Source: Hellea sp965224755
GTDB lineage: Bacteria; Pseudomonadota; Alphaproteobacteria; Caulobacterales; Maricaulaceae
DNA length: 64,000 nt
Assembly (NCBI GenBank): GCA_965224755.1
Contig: OZ245061.1
Coordinates: forward strand, 992,001-1,056,000
Direction: 5' to 3'
Under the pieces are notes generated by a model. The model was not told the origin of the DNA. It was given only the letters and a program-made list of their open reading frames with translations, and searched no databases. This document shows, piece by piece, positions 1 through 7,802 of this stretch (positions are counted from its first letter, which is position 1; each line of letters starts with the position of its first letter). A program made the translations under genes and the position numbers.

Positions 1-59
1 GTAAATTATTCTACGTTAATGCGAATTTCAACTAAAAAATATGTATATCAGGACATAAA

Positions 60-1352
60 ATGGGTATAGACGTTCACAAAATCGCAAAACCACCTATTCC
101 TAGGCTTTTCATGTCCCAAAAATCTAATCAATCCCGTCTACATGTGCCCGAACCACCCTTCCGGCCAGGTGATACGCCTGATTATTCCCATATTGCGGTG
201 CCGGCGGATCATTCACCGCCTCGCCCGGATCCGATGTGTGATGACCACGAGACGGCGCAGCATGCGCTCGGACTTATCCGCGTTTTGCGCTTTAACGGCG
301 AAGCGGTGGGGGATTGGGCGCCTGACCTCTCGTCGGATCACCTGCGCAAAGGTCTGCGCGATATGATGCTGACCCGGGCTATGGATGTGCGCATGTTCAA
401 TATGCAGCGTCAGGGCAAGATGTCATTTTATATGAAGTCTACGGGCGAGGAAGCGGTATCTGTGGCGCATGCTATGGCGCTTCGCAAAGATGATATGACC
501 TTTCCGACTTACCGTCAGCAGGGGATATTGATCAATCGCGGCGCGTCGATCAAAGAGATGATGTGCCAATGTCTGTCCAATGCCGGCGATCGCCTCGACG
601 GCAAATCCATCCCGGTGCTCTATTCCTTTCGCGATCATGGTTTTTTCTCGGTTTCGGGTAATCTTGGCACGCAGATGATTCAGGCTGTGGGCTGGGGCAT
701 GGCGGAGGCCTATAAAAACTCTGATGGTATCGCTAGCGCTTTTACGGGTGAGGGCGCGACCGCCGAGGGCGATTTCCATTACGCGCTGAATTTCGCCTCT
801 ACTTACCGCGCGCCCTGCATCCTCAATGTGGTCAATAATCAATGGGCGATATCGTCCTTCCAAGGCATAGCGGCGGGCGAGGGCGAGACTTTTGCCGCGC
901 GCGGCACGGGCTTTGGCCTTGCGACATTGCGCGTGGATGGCAATGATTTTCTGGCTGTCTATGCGGCAACACAATGGGCGGCAGAACGGGCGAGAGGCGG
1001 CGGCGGCGCGACTTTGATCGAGCATTTCACTTACCGCAAGGAAGGTCATTCAACCTCGGATGACCCGACCAAATACCGCCCTAAAAACGAGCCCGAAGTC
1101 TGGCCCTTTGGCGACCCGATTGAGCGCCTGAAAACCCATCTCATCCATATCGGGGAATGGGACGAGGCGCGCCATACCGCGCAGGAGGAAGACTGCAAGA
1201 CCGAAATCCGCACGATCTATAAAGAGGCCGAGAAAATGGGCACGCTATCAGGCGATACTCAGGTCAATGATTTTACCATGTTCGAGCAGGTCTATGAAGA
1301 GTTGCCGGGACATCTCATCGCCCAACGCGAAGCCTTCAAGGAAGAGCTGTGA
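60..1352 (+). CDS. bkdA1: Branched-chain 2-oxoacid dehydrogenase E1 alpha subunit
   Basis: This is the thiamine-diphosphate-binding alpha subunit of the branched-chain 2-oxoacid dehydrogenase, which decarboxylates the keto acids of Val, Leu and Ile in the cytoplasm. The 430-residue length, the N-terminal LHVPEPPFRPGD segment (about residue 27) and HSTSDDPTKYRP near residue 332 match the Pseudomonas BkdA1 type rather than pyruvate dehydrogenase. The ThDP motif runs from residue 230 to NN at 259-260, but reads GEG where the family normally has GDG. The ATG at 60 is preceded by AGGA at a good distance; a second ATG at 111 lacks a ribosome site. It heads the operon with bkdA2 and bkdB. Confidence 0.93.
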   Translation: MGIDVHKIAKPPIPRLFMSQKSNQSRLHVPEPPFRPGDTPDYSHIAVPADHSPPRPDPMCDDHETAQHALGLIRVLRFNGEAVGDWAPDLSSDHLRKGLRDMMLTRAMDVRMFNMQRQGKMSFYMKSTGEEAVSVAHAMALRKDDMTFPTYRQQGILINRGASIKEMMCQCLSNAGDRLDGKSIPVLYSFRDHGFFSVSGNLGTQMIQAVGWGMAEAYKNSDGIASAFTGEGATAEGDFHYALNFASTYRAPCILNVVNNQWAISSFQGIAAGEGETFAARGTGFGLATLRVDGNDFLAVYAATQWAAERARGGGGATLIEHFTYRKEGHSTSDDPTKYRPKNEPEVWPFGDPIERLKTHLIHIGEWDEARHTAQEEDCKTEIRTIYKEAEKMGTLSGDTQVNDFTMFEQVYEELPGHLIAQREAFKEEL

Positions 1353-1374
1353 TGCCAGATTATTTAATCCGCGC

Positions 1375-1518
1375 GTCTTCACCCCGCTTGCCGGGGAAGT
1401 GGCCCCGAAGGGGCCGATGGGGGAATTTGGTTCCTTCAATTGCTGATTTGCAATTAGGCGAAAATAATTCCCCCATCCCCCGCTTCACGGGGACTTCCCC
1501 CATAAATGGGGTGAAGAC
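1375..1518. repeat. MITE-like palindromic element between bkdA1 and bkdA2
   Basis: A 144-bp element fills most of the 196-bp gap inside the bkd operon. It begins GTCTTCACCCC (1375-1385) and ends with the exact reverse complement (1508-1518). Further inverted blocks (a GGGGGAATT/AATTCCCCC pair, and CCCC-gaa-GGGG inside the left arm) would let the transcript fold into a long branched hairpin. It encodes no protein. The structure fits a non-autonomous palindromic element; that it lowers or processes the polycistronic message is inference. Confidence 0.75.
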
Positions 1519-1548
1519 GACCGCATTCATGTTTGGGAGCTTCCTCTA

Positions 1549-2577
1549 ATGGCGCGCCCTACGAAACGCATGAATATGATCGAAGCCATTCGCGATGCGC
1601 TGGATATTAAAATGACCGAGGACGCCGATGTGCTCGTCTTTGGCGAGGATGTCGGCTATTTTGGCGGCGTGTTTCGTGCCACGGCGGGTTTGCAGGAAAA
1701 GCACGGGCTGCACCGCTGTTTTGATACGCCGATTTCCGAAGGCGGCATTGTCGGTATTGCCATTGGCATGGCGGCCAATGGCCTGCGCCCGGTCGCGGAA
1801 ATCCAGTTCGCGGATTATATCTATCCCGGCTATGACCAGATTGCTTCCGAGGCTGCGCGTTTGCGCTATCGCTCCAACGGCGAATTTTCCGCCCCGCTCA
1901 CCATCCGCACCCCCGTCGGCGGCGGTATTTATGGCGGCACCACCCATAGCCAAAGCCCGGAAGCTTTGTTCACTCATATTGCAGGCCTTAAAACCGTTAT
2001 CCCGTCCAATCCTTATGACGCCAAAGGCATGTTGATACAGGCGATTGAGGATAATGATCCGGTGCTCTTCCTTGAACCGAAACGCCTTTATAATGGCCCG
2101 TTTTACGGCGACCCGCATGTCCCGGCGATTAGCTGGGCCAAGCACGAACTTGGCGAAGTGCCGGAAGGCCGCTACACCGTCCCATTTGAAAGCGTGCGTA
2201 AAATTAGCGAAGGCTCTGACCTGACCATACTCGCTTACGGCACCATGACATGGGTGGCCGAGGCTTCGGCCAAAGCGGCCGGCGTCAATGCCGATATTCT
2301 TGATCTACGCTCGCTACTCCCGCTTGATATTGACGCTATTACCGAGTCGGTGAAAAAGACAGGCCGCTGCCTGATCTTGCACGAAGCCACCCGCACCTCC
2401 GGCTTTGGCGCGGAATTATCAGCCCAAGTCGCGGAGCATTGTTTCTTCTCGCTCGAAGCGCCGATTGTGCGCGTCACGGGCTGGGACACACCTTATCCCC
2501 ATGCGCAGGAATGGGCCTATTTCCCTGGCCCGAAACGCGTGATAAACGGCATTAGAAAAGTCATGGGAACCGCGTAA
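1549..2577 (+). CDS. bkdA2: Branched-chain 2-oxoacid dehydrogenase E1 beta subunit
   Basis: This is the beta subunit of the E1 heterotetramer, completing the ThDP site with bkdA1. The 342-residue length is typical. The VFGEDVGYFGGVFRAT segment near residue 29 is the transketolase pyrimidine-binding motif of E1 beta chains, followed by EIQFADYIYPGYDQI around residue 84 and a C-terminal transketolase domain. It lies 196 bp after bkdA1, separated by a palindromic element, and its stop codon overlaps the bkdB start by one base (TAATG), so translation of the two is probably coupled. Confidence 0.94.
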   Translation: MARPTKRMNMIEAIRDALDIKMTEDADVLVFGEDVGYFGGVFRATAGLQEKHGLHRCFDTPISEGGIVGIAIGMAANGLRPVAEIQFADYIYPGYDQIASEAARLRYRSNGEFSAPLTIRTPVGGGIYGGTTHSQSPEALFTHIAGLKTVIPSNPYDAKGMLIQAIEDNDPVLFLEPKRLYNGPFYGDPHVPAISWAKHELGEVPEGRYTVPFESVRKISEGSDLTILAYGTMTWVAEASAKAAGVNADILDLRSLLPLDIDAITESVKKTGRCLILHEATRTSGFGAELSAQVAEHCFFSLEAPIVRVTGWDTPYPHAQEWAYFPGPKRVINGIRKVMGTA

Positions 2578-3776
2578 TGGGCAGCTATCATTTTAAACTC
2601 CCCGATATTGGCGAGGGCGTGGTCGAAGCCGAGATCACGGCTTGGCATGTTGCCGTGGGCGACGCCGTCGAAGAGGACGCCCCGCTTGCCGACGCCATGA
2701 CCGATAAGGCCACGATTGAGCTAACCTCGCCGGTGACGGGTATTGTCAAAACAGTCGCCTGCGAGGCGGGGGATATACTCGCCGTTGGGGCCGACTTGGT
2801 GGTGCTGACCACAGAAGGTGAGGACGAGGAAACTACGCCCGAAACCGAAGAAACGAAAGAGGACACCCCGCCCGCCGAGATAACCCCGTTGGCCACGGCA
2901 ATTGTGCCGTCCAAACCCAAGCCTAAATCAGCCAGCGGTAAAGCCCTCGCCGCACCCGCTGTACGCCGCGAGGCCAAGAAAAAGGGCCTTGATCTGGCCC
3001 TCGCTAAAGCCACCGGTAAAGACGGCGAAGTCACCCATGCCGATCTGGCTCTATTGGAGAAAACCTTCGAGATTCAAAACGGCGAGACTCGCATCAAAAT
3101 CATCGGCCTGCGCCGCGTCATCGCCCAGCGCATGCAGGAAGCCAAGCGCAATATCCCGCATTTCACCTATGTCGAAGAGATTGACGTCACTGAGCTCGAA
3201 GCTTTGCGCAAGCGCGCCAACGCAAAAAAGGCGGAGGATAAGCCCAAGCTCACTGTGCTGCCTTTCATCATCCGGGCGCTGGCGGCCACGCTCAAAGACT
3301 GGCCGCAATTTAACGCCCGCTATATGGACGATGCGGGCTATGTCAGCCAGTTCTCCGACCTTAATCTTGGCATCGCCACCCAGACAGATAACGGCCTGAT
3401 CGTGCCGGTGCTGAAAAAAGCGCAGAGCCTCTCGATCTGGCAATTGGCTGAGGAGATTACCCGGCTTGCCGAAGGCGCGCGCAATAATAAACTCGCCGCC
3501 GAAGAGCTGACCGGCGCGACGACGAGCCTGACATCGCTCGGGCCTTTAGGCGGCCTCGTCACAACCCCAGTGATTAACCGTCCTGAAGTCGCGATTTTCG
3601 GCCCCAATAAAATCAGGCCTAAATTGGTCATGGAAGGCGGCGAAGTGGCGGAGCGCCTTGTGATGAATTTCAGCATCTCCTGCGATCACCGCGTCATAGA
3701 CGGCTATGACGCCGCCGCCATGATAGCGGATATGAAGCGCTTGCTCAAAGACCCGCTATTTATGTTTTTAAGCTAG
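2577..3776 (+). CDS. bkdB: Dihydrolipoyl acyltransferase E2 of the branched-chain complex
   Basis: E2 core that transfers the acyl group from lipoate to CoA. Domains in order: one lipoyl domain (about 3-80) with the lipoylated lysine in DAMTDKATIEL at K44; an acidic Glu/Thr linker (90-110); a peripheral subunit-binding domain (about 123-160); and the CAT acyltransferase domain ending with SCDHRVIDG, giving catalytic His371 and Asp375. The 399-residue length is usual for a single-lipoyl E2. An E3 (lpd) gene does not follow: the operon ends before tRNA-Met, so E3 must come from elsewhere. Confidence 0.94.
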   Translation: MGSYHFKLPDIGEGVVEAEITAWHVAVGDAVEEDAPLADAMTDKATIELTSPVTGIVKTVACEAGDILAVGADLVVLTTEGEDEETTPETEETKEDTPPAEITPLATAIVPSKPKPKSASGKALAAPAVRREAKKKGLDLALAKATGKDGEVTHADLALLEKTFEIQNGETRIKIIGLRRVIAQRMQEAKRNIPHFTYVEEIDVTELEALRKRANAKKAEDKPKLTVLPFIIRALAATLKDWPQFNARYMDDAGYVSQFSDLNLGIATQTDNGLIVPVLKKAQSLSIWQLAEEITRLAEGARNNKLAAEELTGATTSLTSLGPLGGLVTTPVINRPEVAIFGPNKIRPKLVMEGGEVAERLVMNFSISCDHRVIDGYDAAAMIADMKRLLKDPLFMFLS

Positions 3777-3833
3777 TATTCCCTCTTGGCAGAGCGAGGT
3801 AATTCGCCTATATCGCGGCCTTCTCATTGGTAT

Positions 3834-3910
3834 GGTGGGGTAGCTCAGCTGGTTAGAGCGCAGGACTCATAATCCTGAGGTCGTGAGTTCAAGTCTCACT
3901 CTCACTACCA
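3834..3910 (+). tRNA. tRNA-Met (CAT anticodon)
   Basis: This 77-nt gene encodes its own CCA. The D arm is TAGCTCAGCTGGTTAGAGC, the anticodon stem CAGGA/TCCTG encloses the loop CTCATAA, and the T arm is GTGAG-TTCAAGT-CTCAC. The acceptor stem GGTGGGG/TCTCACT contains three G-U pairs, which is rather weak. The normal 1-72 closure and the arm sequences favour elongator tRNA-Met; a tRNA-Ile with lysidine-modified CAT is a less likely alternative. Confidence 0.93.
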
Positions 3911-4180
3911 TTTAATTTACAAAACAGGCGCTGCTCAAAGCGAGCAGGCATTTAAAGCCAAGCGCGGATTGCGTTATATTTTTGTCTGCTATAATACACG
4001 GTTGTGCACAAGACGATGACATATCGACAACAGCAAACCCATCATTGCGCGATGGTGAGCTTTGTGCTGACGAAATTATAACATCTAAGACAACTATAAT
4101 ATAATTTCACTCTTCACACCCTCGCAAATATCGGCGGGGGTTTTCTTTGACATCCCGTCCAGCATATCAAAGGAAACATT
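3911..4180 (+). terminator. Non-coding gap with a rho-independent terminator at 4119-4144
   Basis: These 270 bp hold no convincing gene. CCCTCGC (4119-4125) pairs with GCGGGGG (4134-4140), one G-U pair included, over an 8-nt loop and is followed by TTTT, a plausible terminator for the tRNA transcript. A short frame without an ATG (3982-4086) precedes it and was not accepted as a gene. Confidence 0.55.
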
Positions 4181-4609
4181 ATGACCTTCTCATCCGACGA
4201 CGACATTGCTTATATTACCAACGGCCTCATCACCCGAACTCTGCCAAAACCCGAATGGACGCACGCGGCGCATTTTGCGGCGGCCATCGGTTTGCTGGCA
4301 GATCCAAATTATAATGCCTTTCAGGACATGCCGGGCTTCATAAAAGCCTATAACGTGTCCACAGGAGGCGAAAATACAGATGATGAGGGCTATCACGAAA
4401 CGATTACGCAAGCCTCGCTCATGGCCGCGCAATATGTGCTAAAGACTCACGGCAAAGAGGCGCCTTTATATGAATGCGTCAATGATTTGCTCAGCCAAGA
4501 ATTTGGCAAGCCGGGCTGGCTCTTCTCCTATTGGAGCAAAGACGTGTTATTTTCCGTCAAAGCCCGAAAATCCTGGGTCGCGCCTGATATAAAAGCCTTG
4601 CCGTTTTAA
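4181..4609 (+). CDS. Conserved hypothetical protein (WTHAAHFA family)
   Basis: A 142-residue soluble protein with no signal peptide or membrane segment. It carries EWTHAAHFAAA (about residue 25), YNVSTGGENTDDEGYHETIT (about 56-75) and a C-terminal FSYWSKDVLFSVKAR. I recognise this pattern of conserved Trp, His, Asn-Thr and GYHET residues from uncharacterised proteins common in proteobacteria, but no function can be assigned. The clustered His residues might bind a metal; this is inference. It is a single gene, with AAAGGAAACATT ahead of the ATG as ribosome site. Confidence 0.8.
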   Translation: MTFSSDDDIAYITNGLITRTLPKPEWTHAAHFAAAIGLLADPNYNAFQDMPGFIKAYNVSTGGENTDDEGYHETITQASLMAAQYVLKTHGKEAPLYECVNDLLSQEFGKPGWLFSYWSKDVLFSVKARKSWVAPDIKALPF

Positions 4610-4677
4610 CGCGGCGCGTTGTCAAAAGGGACGCGAGCCGTATTGTTCTATCTCATTGAAATGAAAACGAGGCTTGG

Positions 4678-4771
4678 ATTGTAGGTCAGGTAGAGCGTAG
4701 CGAAACCTGACATTCCAAATTAAACGCGAGTTGGGATGTTGGCTTTCGCTACGCTCTAGCCAACCTACGAT
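4678..4771. repeat. Imperfect palindromic repeat of the GTAGGT...AGAGCGTAGCGAAA type
   Basis: The left arm contains GTAGGTCAGGTAGAGCGTAG and continues CGAAACCTGACAT; the right arm (from about 4737) is its approximate reverse complement, ending AGCCAACCTACGA. Elements with this GTAGGTTGGGT-like core are widespread intergenic palindromes in many bacteria. It abuts the 3' end of regA and could serve as its terminator. Confidence 0.7.
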
Positions 4772-4777
4772 TCTGGC

Positions 4778-5323
4778 TTAACGCGGCGCGCGCTTCGCCA
4801 ATATACGTTGCAGGGTTCTACGGTGCATGTTTAGGCGTCTTGCCGTCTCGGAGACATTCTTGCCGCACAGTTCATAAACCCTTTGGATATGCTCCCATCT
4901 TACGCGGTCGGCGGACATCGGGTTTTCGGGCGGCTCTGGCGCTTCGCCTTTGGGCGCGAGTAGGGCTTTGCAGACATCGTCTGCGTCGGCGGGTTTGGCG
5001 AGATAATCGACCGCGCCGCGTTTCACGGCGGAGACAGCGGTGGCGAGATTGCCGTAACCCGTTAGCATTACCATTTTACAATCGGGCCGCGTTTCATGCA
5101 ATTTGTCGATGACGTCGAGACCATTGCCGTCCTCCAGCCGCATATCGAGCACAGCAAAAGCGGGCGGATTGGCCTGCGCGATGGCTTTGGCCTCCAGCAC
5201 GGTTTCGGCCAAAGTCACAGCAAAGCCGCGCTGTTCAAGCGCGCGGCCAAGACGATTGCGGAACGGGCCGTCATCATCAAGGATAAGAAGCGTGTTGTCG
5301 TCGGGTATATTATAGTCGGTCAT
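4778..5323 (-). CDS. regA: Redox response regulator RegA/ActR/PrrA
   Basis: Global redox response regulator that, in alphaproteobacteria, controls respiration, carbon and nitrogen assimilation and energy genes. The receiver domain (about 10-125) has the acidic pocket D16-D18, phospho-acceptor D60 in VLDMRLEDG and the conserved K in YLAKPADADD. After a short proline-bearing linker, the Fis-type helix-turn-helix at the C terminus contains VRWEHIQRVYELC and SETARRLNMHRRTLQRIL, nearly diagnostic for the ActR/RegA family. Length 181 residues, as usual. It is transcribed after regB with a 52-bp gap, so both probably share a message. Confidence 0.95.
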   Translation of the reverse strand: MTDYNIPDDNTLLILDDDGPFRNRLGRALEQRGFAVTLAETVLEAKAIAQANPPAFAVLDMRLEDGNGLDVIDKLHETRPDCKMVMLTGYGNLATAVSAVKRGAVDYLAKPADADDVCKALLAPKGEAPEPPENPMSADRVRWEHIQRVYELCGKNVSETARRLNMHRRTLQRILAKRAPR

Positions 5324-5375
5324 AATATGGCTCTTTAACAGCTATTCTGAATATGGGAAATGATTCCGTGCAAAT

Positions 5376-6734
5376 CTAGGTAAACAGTTCTGCATTTTTG
5401 CGGGGCCAGCTCAGATGTATCCGGGCACCTCCTTGCGGGCTGCGTTCAAATGAGACCTTGCCGCCTGTGCGCTCAATCAGGGTTGTCGCGATGAAAACAC
5501 CGAGGCCAAGGCCGCCGGCCAGTTCATCGACTTGTTTGGGCCGTTGGCGTTTGCTGACATAAGGTTGTCCGAGGCGGCCTTTGATCGTCGGGTCAAAACC
5601 CGGGCCGTCATCATCAATGGTCAAGGTCAAGGTCTCGGCGCTCCATTGCCCGGTAAGCTGCACCGAAGCGGCAGCGAAATCGACCGCGTTTTCAACAAAG
5701 TTTTTGAGCCCGTAGAGAAGCTCCGCCTGCCGCTTAAGAGTCGGCTGCGGCCCGTCGCCTGAAACTTTGAGCGAAATATCCGCGCCAAAGCCTATATAAG
5801 GCGCGGCGGCTTCTTCGAGCAGGTCTTCAATGGTCAGTACATCATGGATAAGGTCGCCTTCGTCGCCGCGCTGGGACAATTGGGCGAGGATATCCCGGCA
5901 TCTTTGGGCTTGGGAGAGCATCAAGGCCGCGTCTTCGCCAAGCGCTGATTTTGGATCAAGCTCGCGGCTCATTTCTTTGGCTGTGATCTGGATGGTGGCC
6001 AGCGGCGTGCCAAGCTCATGCGCAGCGGCGGCGGCCATACCGCCCAGCGCCGAGAGTTTTTGTTCATGGGCGAGCACGGCTTCGGTCGCGGCCAAAGCCT
6101 CGGACATGCTGCGGGATTCTTTGGTAGCGCGCCATGCATAGAGCGAGGTAAAGGTGCTACCGACAATAATTGCAAACCAGACGCCGAGACGGAACTTAAA
6201 GGGCAGGGTGAAACTGCCCGTAGGCGACCACGGCAGAGGCAGGCTGGTATAGAGCAGGGCGAAAGACAGCCCGATGGCCAGAGCGCCAAGCGCAAAGAGT
6301 ACTTTTTTATTCAAAGTCGTGGCGCTGGTCACGACAGGGGCGAGGAAGAGCAGGGCGAAAGGGTTAGCCATGCCGCCTGTGAGCCAGAGAAGGACAGAAA
6401 GCTGCAAGAGATCATAGCCGAGCTGGAAGCCTGCCTCCCGGTCTCCGACGCGGCGGTCGAGTTCAAAGGCTGACGTCACGACGATATTAACAACAATGCT
6501 CAGCCCGATCATTGCGGCGCAAGGCCAGAGCGGAAAGTCAAAGCCGAGAATTTGCGAAACAATCAACAATGCCAAAGCCTGTCCGCCAATCGCGCACCAG
6601 CGTAGCAAGACCAGCGTCGAGCGCCGAAGCTGCCCCGATGTGCGGGCGCGGCGGCGCAGAGATGTGTCGGGCGGCGGTGCGTCAGTTGGCGGCTTGACGG
6701 GCGGGGGCGGGATGTCCATTTCAGGGGCGTTCAT
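5376..6734 (-). CDS. regB: Redox sensor histidine kinase RegB/ActS/PrrB
   Basis: Membrane sensor kinase that phosphorylates RegA. A proline-rich N terminus (1-40) leads into six predicted membrane segments (about 40-200). The quinone-site motif GGMANPF (120-126) lies between segments, the H-box GGMAAAAAHELGTPLATI gives phospho-His239, and the redox-active cysteine position is kept as Cys279 in QAQRCRDIL. The catalytic domain shows N (FVENAVDF), G1 (DDDGPGF) and G2 (GGLGLGVFI) boxes. Presence of both the quinone motif and the cysteine implies an intact redox-sensing mechanism. sco1 is divergent, reproducing the classical regB-senC-regA arrangement. Confidence 0.95.
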   Translation of the reverse strand: MNAPEMDIPPPPVKPPTDAPPPDTSLRRRARTSGQLRRSTLVLLRWCAIGGQALALLIVSQILGFDFPLWPCAAMIGLSIVVNIVVTSAFELDRRVGDREAGFQLGYDLLQLSVLLWLTGGMANPFALLFLAPVVTSATTLNKKVLFALGALAIGLSFALLYTSLPLPWSPTGSFTLPFKFRLGVWFAIIVGSTFTSLYAWRATKESRSMSEALAATEAVLAHEQKLSALGGMAAAAAHELGTPLATIQITAKEMSRELDPKSALGEDAALMLSQAQRCRDILAQLSQRGDEGDLIHDVLTIEDLLEEAAAPYIGFGADISLKVSGDGPQPTLKRQAELLYGLKNFVENAVDFAAASVQLTGQWSAETLTLTIDDDGPGFDPTIKGRLGQPYVSKRQRPKQVDELAGGLGLGVFIATTLIERTGGKVSFERSPQGGARIHLSWPRKNAELFT

Positions 6735-6761
6735 AAGGCGCTTATAAGCCTAGGGCTCCAT

Positions 6762-6809
6762 TGTGGAAAGACAAGACTGTGGAAAGACAAAACTATGGAA
6801 AGACAAGAC
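6762..6809 (+). repeat. Three 16-bp tandem repeats ahead of sco1
   Basis: The unit TGTGGAAAGACAAGAC is repeated at 6762, 6778 and 6794 with one or two base changes, ending one base before the ATG at 6811. Every copy carries GGAAAG, so the ribosome-binding site is triplicated, and each also has a GTG or ATG in a shifted frame because 16 is not a multiple of three. The array sits in the short regB/sco1 divergent region and could vary in copy number by slippage (inference). Confidence 0.85.
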
Positions 6810-6810
6810 T

Positions 6811-7407
6811 ATGGCTAGATTTATCATTGCGGTTTTATGGGCTTTGGCCTTAACCGCCTGCGGGCAGCCCACCGCAAAGGTCGGGCGCACGGTGACATCA
6901 GGCACGGCGGATATTGGCGGCGCTTATACGCTCATTACTCAGGACGGAGAGACGGTGACCGAAGCGGCTTTCCTCGGCAAGCCGCAGCTCATTTATTTTG
7001 GCTTTTCTTACTGCCCCGATATCTGCCCAACGGCGCTGCAAAAAATGGGTGCAGTTCAGGCCCGGATAGACGCAAGCGGAAATAAACTGAATTATCTTTT
7101 CATCAGCGTCGATCCCGACCGCGATACGCCCGAAAGCCTGAAATTATATATCACCGCCAACGGTTTCCCCGAAGGCCTGACAGGGCTGACGGGAACGCAG
7201 AGCCAAGTCGATATTGCCAAAGCGGCCTATAAAGTCTTTTCCCAAAAAACCCCAACCCCGGACAGCGCAGCAGATTACACCGTCGATCATTCCGATATTA
7301 TTTACCTGATGGATAAGGAGGGGAAGTTTGTTGAGTTTTTCTTTGGGAAGAGCACCGTGCCCGAAATGACGGCGCGGATTGAGTATCATTTGAAAAGCGG
7401 GAAATAA
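6811..7407 (+). CDS. senC: SCO1/SenC/PrrC-family copper chaperone lipoprotein
   Basis: Thioredoxin-fold protein that delivers copper to the CuA/CuB centres of cytochrome oxidase and is linked to RegB/RegA signalling. Starting at ATG 6811, residues 1-16 form a lipoprotein signal with the box LTAC, so the mature protein is anchored in the periplasm. The copper motif CPDIC lies in YFGFSYCPDICPTALQ and the third ligand His is in VDHSDIIYLMD. An upstream in-frame GTG at 6763 would translate the tandem repeats and spoil the signal peptide, so it was rejected. Length 198 residues, typical of the family. Confidence 0.93.
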   Translation: MARFIIAVLWALALTACGQPTAKVGRTVTSGTADIGGAYTLITQDGETVTEAAFLGKPQLIYFGFSYCPDICPTALQKMGAVQARIDASGNKLNYLFISVDPDRDTPESLKLYITANGFPEGLTGLTGTQSQVDIAKAAYKVFSQKTPTPDSAADYTVDHSDIIYLMDKEGKFVEFFFGKSTVPEMTARIEYHLKSGK

Positions 7408-7416
7408 CCAACCATT

Positions 7417-7494
7417 TTGTTCCCGGCCTTGAGCCGGGACCTCCCTGCTATTGAGTGCCATATTGATGGAGATCCCCGCTCAAGGCGGGGAACA
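7417..7494. repeat. Intergenic palindromic repeat (GAGCGGG/CCCGCTC family)
   Basis: TTGTTCCCGGCCTTGAGCCG opens the element and CGGCTCAAGGC-like sequence ending CGGGGAACAA closes it, giving arms of about 22 bp with a few mismatches around a 35-nt centre. It is related to the copies at 11006-11114 and 42646-42727. It directly follows the sco1 stop codon and may terminate that gene. Confidence 0.75.
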
Positions 7495-7540
7495 AGATGA
7501 GGTGGTTGGAGAACGCGGTGAAAGATACATCAAACTCCCA

Positions 7541-7683
7541 TGTCATCCCGGCCTTGCGCCGGGACCCTTATCCCCCGCAAAACAAGCAGAGTACAAGCAA
7601 GGCATAATGGCAACTCCAAAACCCGAACACAGACTCTGCCCCAACAGATAAGCCAAAGGTCCCGGCGCAAGGCCGGGATGACA
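7541..7683. repeat. 143-bp element with perfect 26-bp terminal inverted repeats
   Basis: Positions 7541-7566 (beginning TGTCATCCCGGCCTTGCGCC) are exactly reverse-complementary to 7658-7683. The 91-bp interior shows no gene. Perfect long arms imply recent arrival or strong selection for the hairpin. Together with the neighbouring repeat it fills most of the 395-bp gap between sco1 and the pentapeptide gene; no other gene is visible in that gap. Confidence 0.85.
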
Positions 7684-7802
7684 ATAGAAGATGATGGCAA
7701 AACCATAGCAACGAAATACGGCTTTAGCTCATTGATCCTCAGTGGGGACGTTAGAAGACGTTCATTAACCAGAATGCGCGGATTAACAGAGATAGTCCCC
7801 AT

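Noticed and set aside
423..1049. Long minus-strand frame opposite bkdA1
   Set aside because: It is antisense to a well-supported gene, has no recognisable domain and arises from GC-rich codon bias.
1349..1549. Frame bridging bkdA1 and bkdA2
   Set aside because: It consists almost wholly of the palindromic element and shows no protein-like sequence.
3982..4086. Short frame from a TTG reading SAIIHGCAQDDD..., resembling a mini-lipoprotein
   Set aside because: It has no ATG, no ribosome site and only about 34 codons; the region is better explained as the trailer of the tRNA transcript before a terminator.
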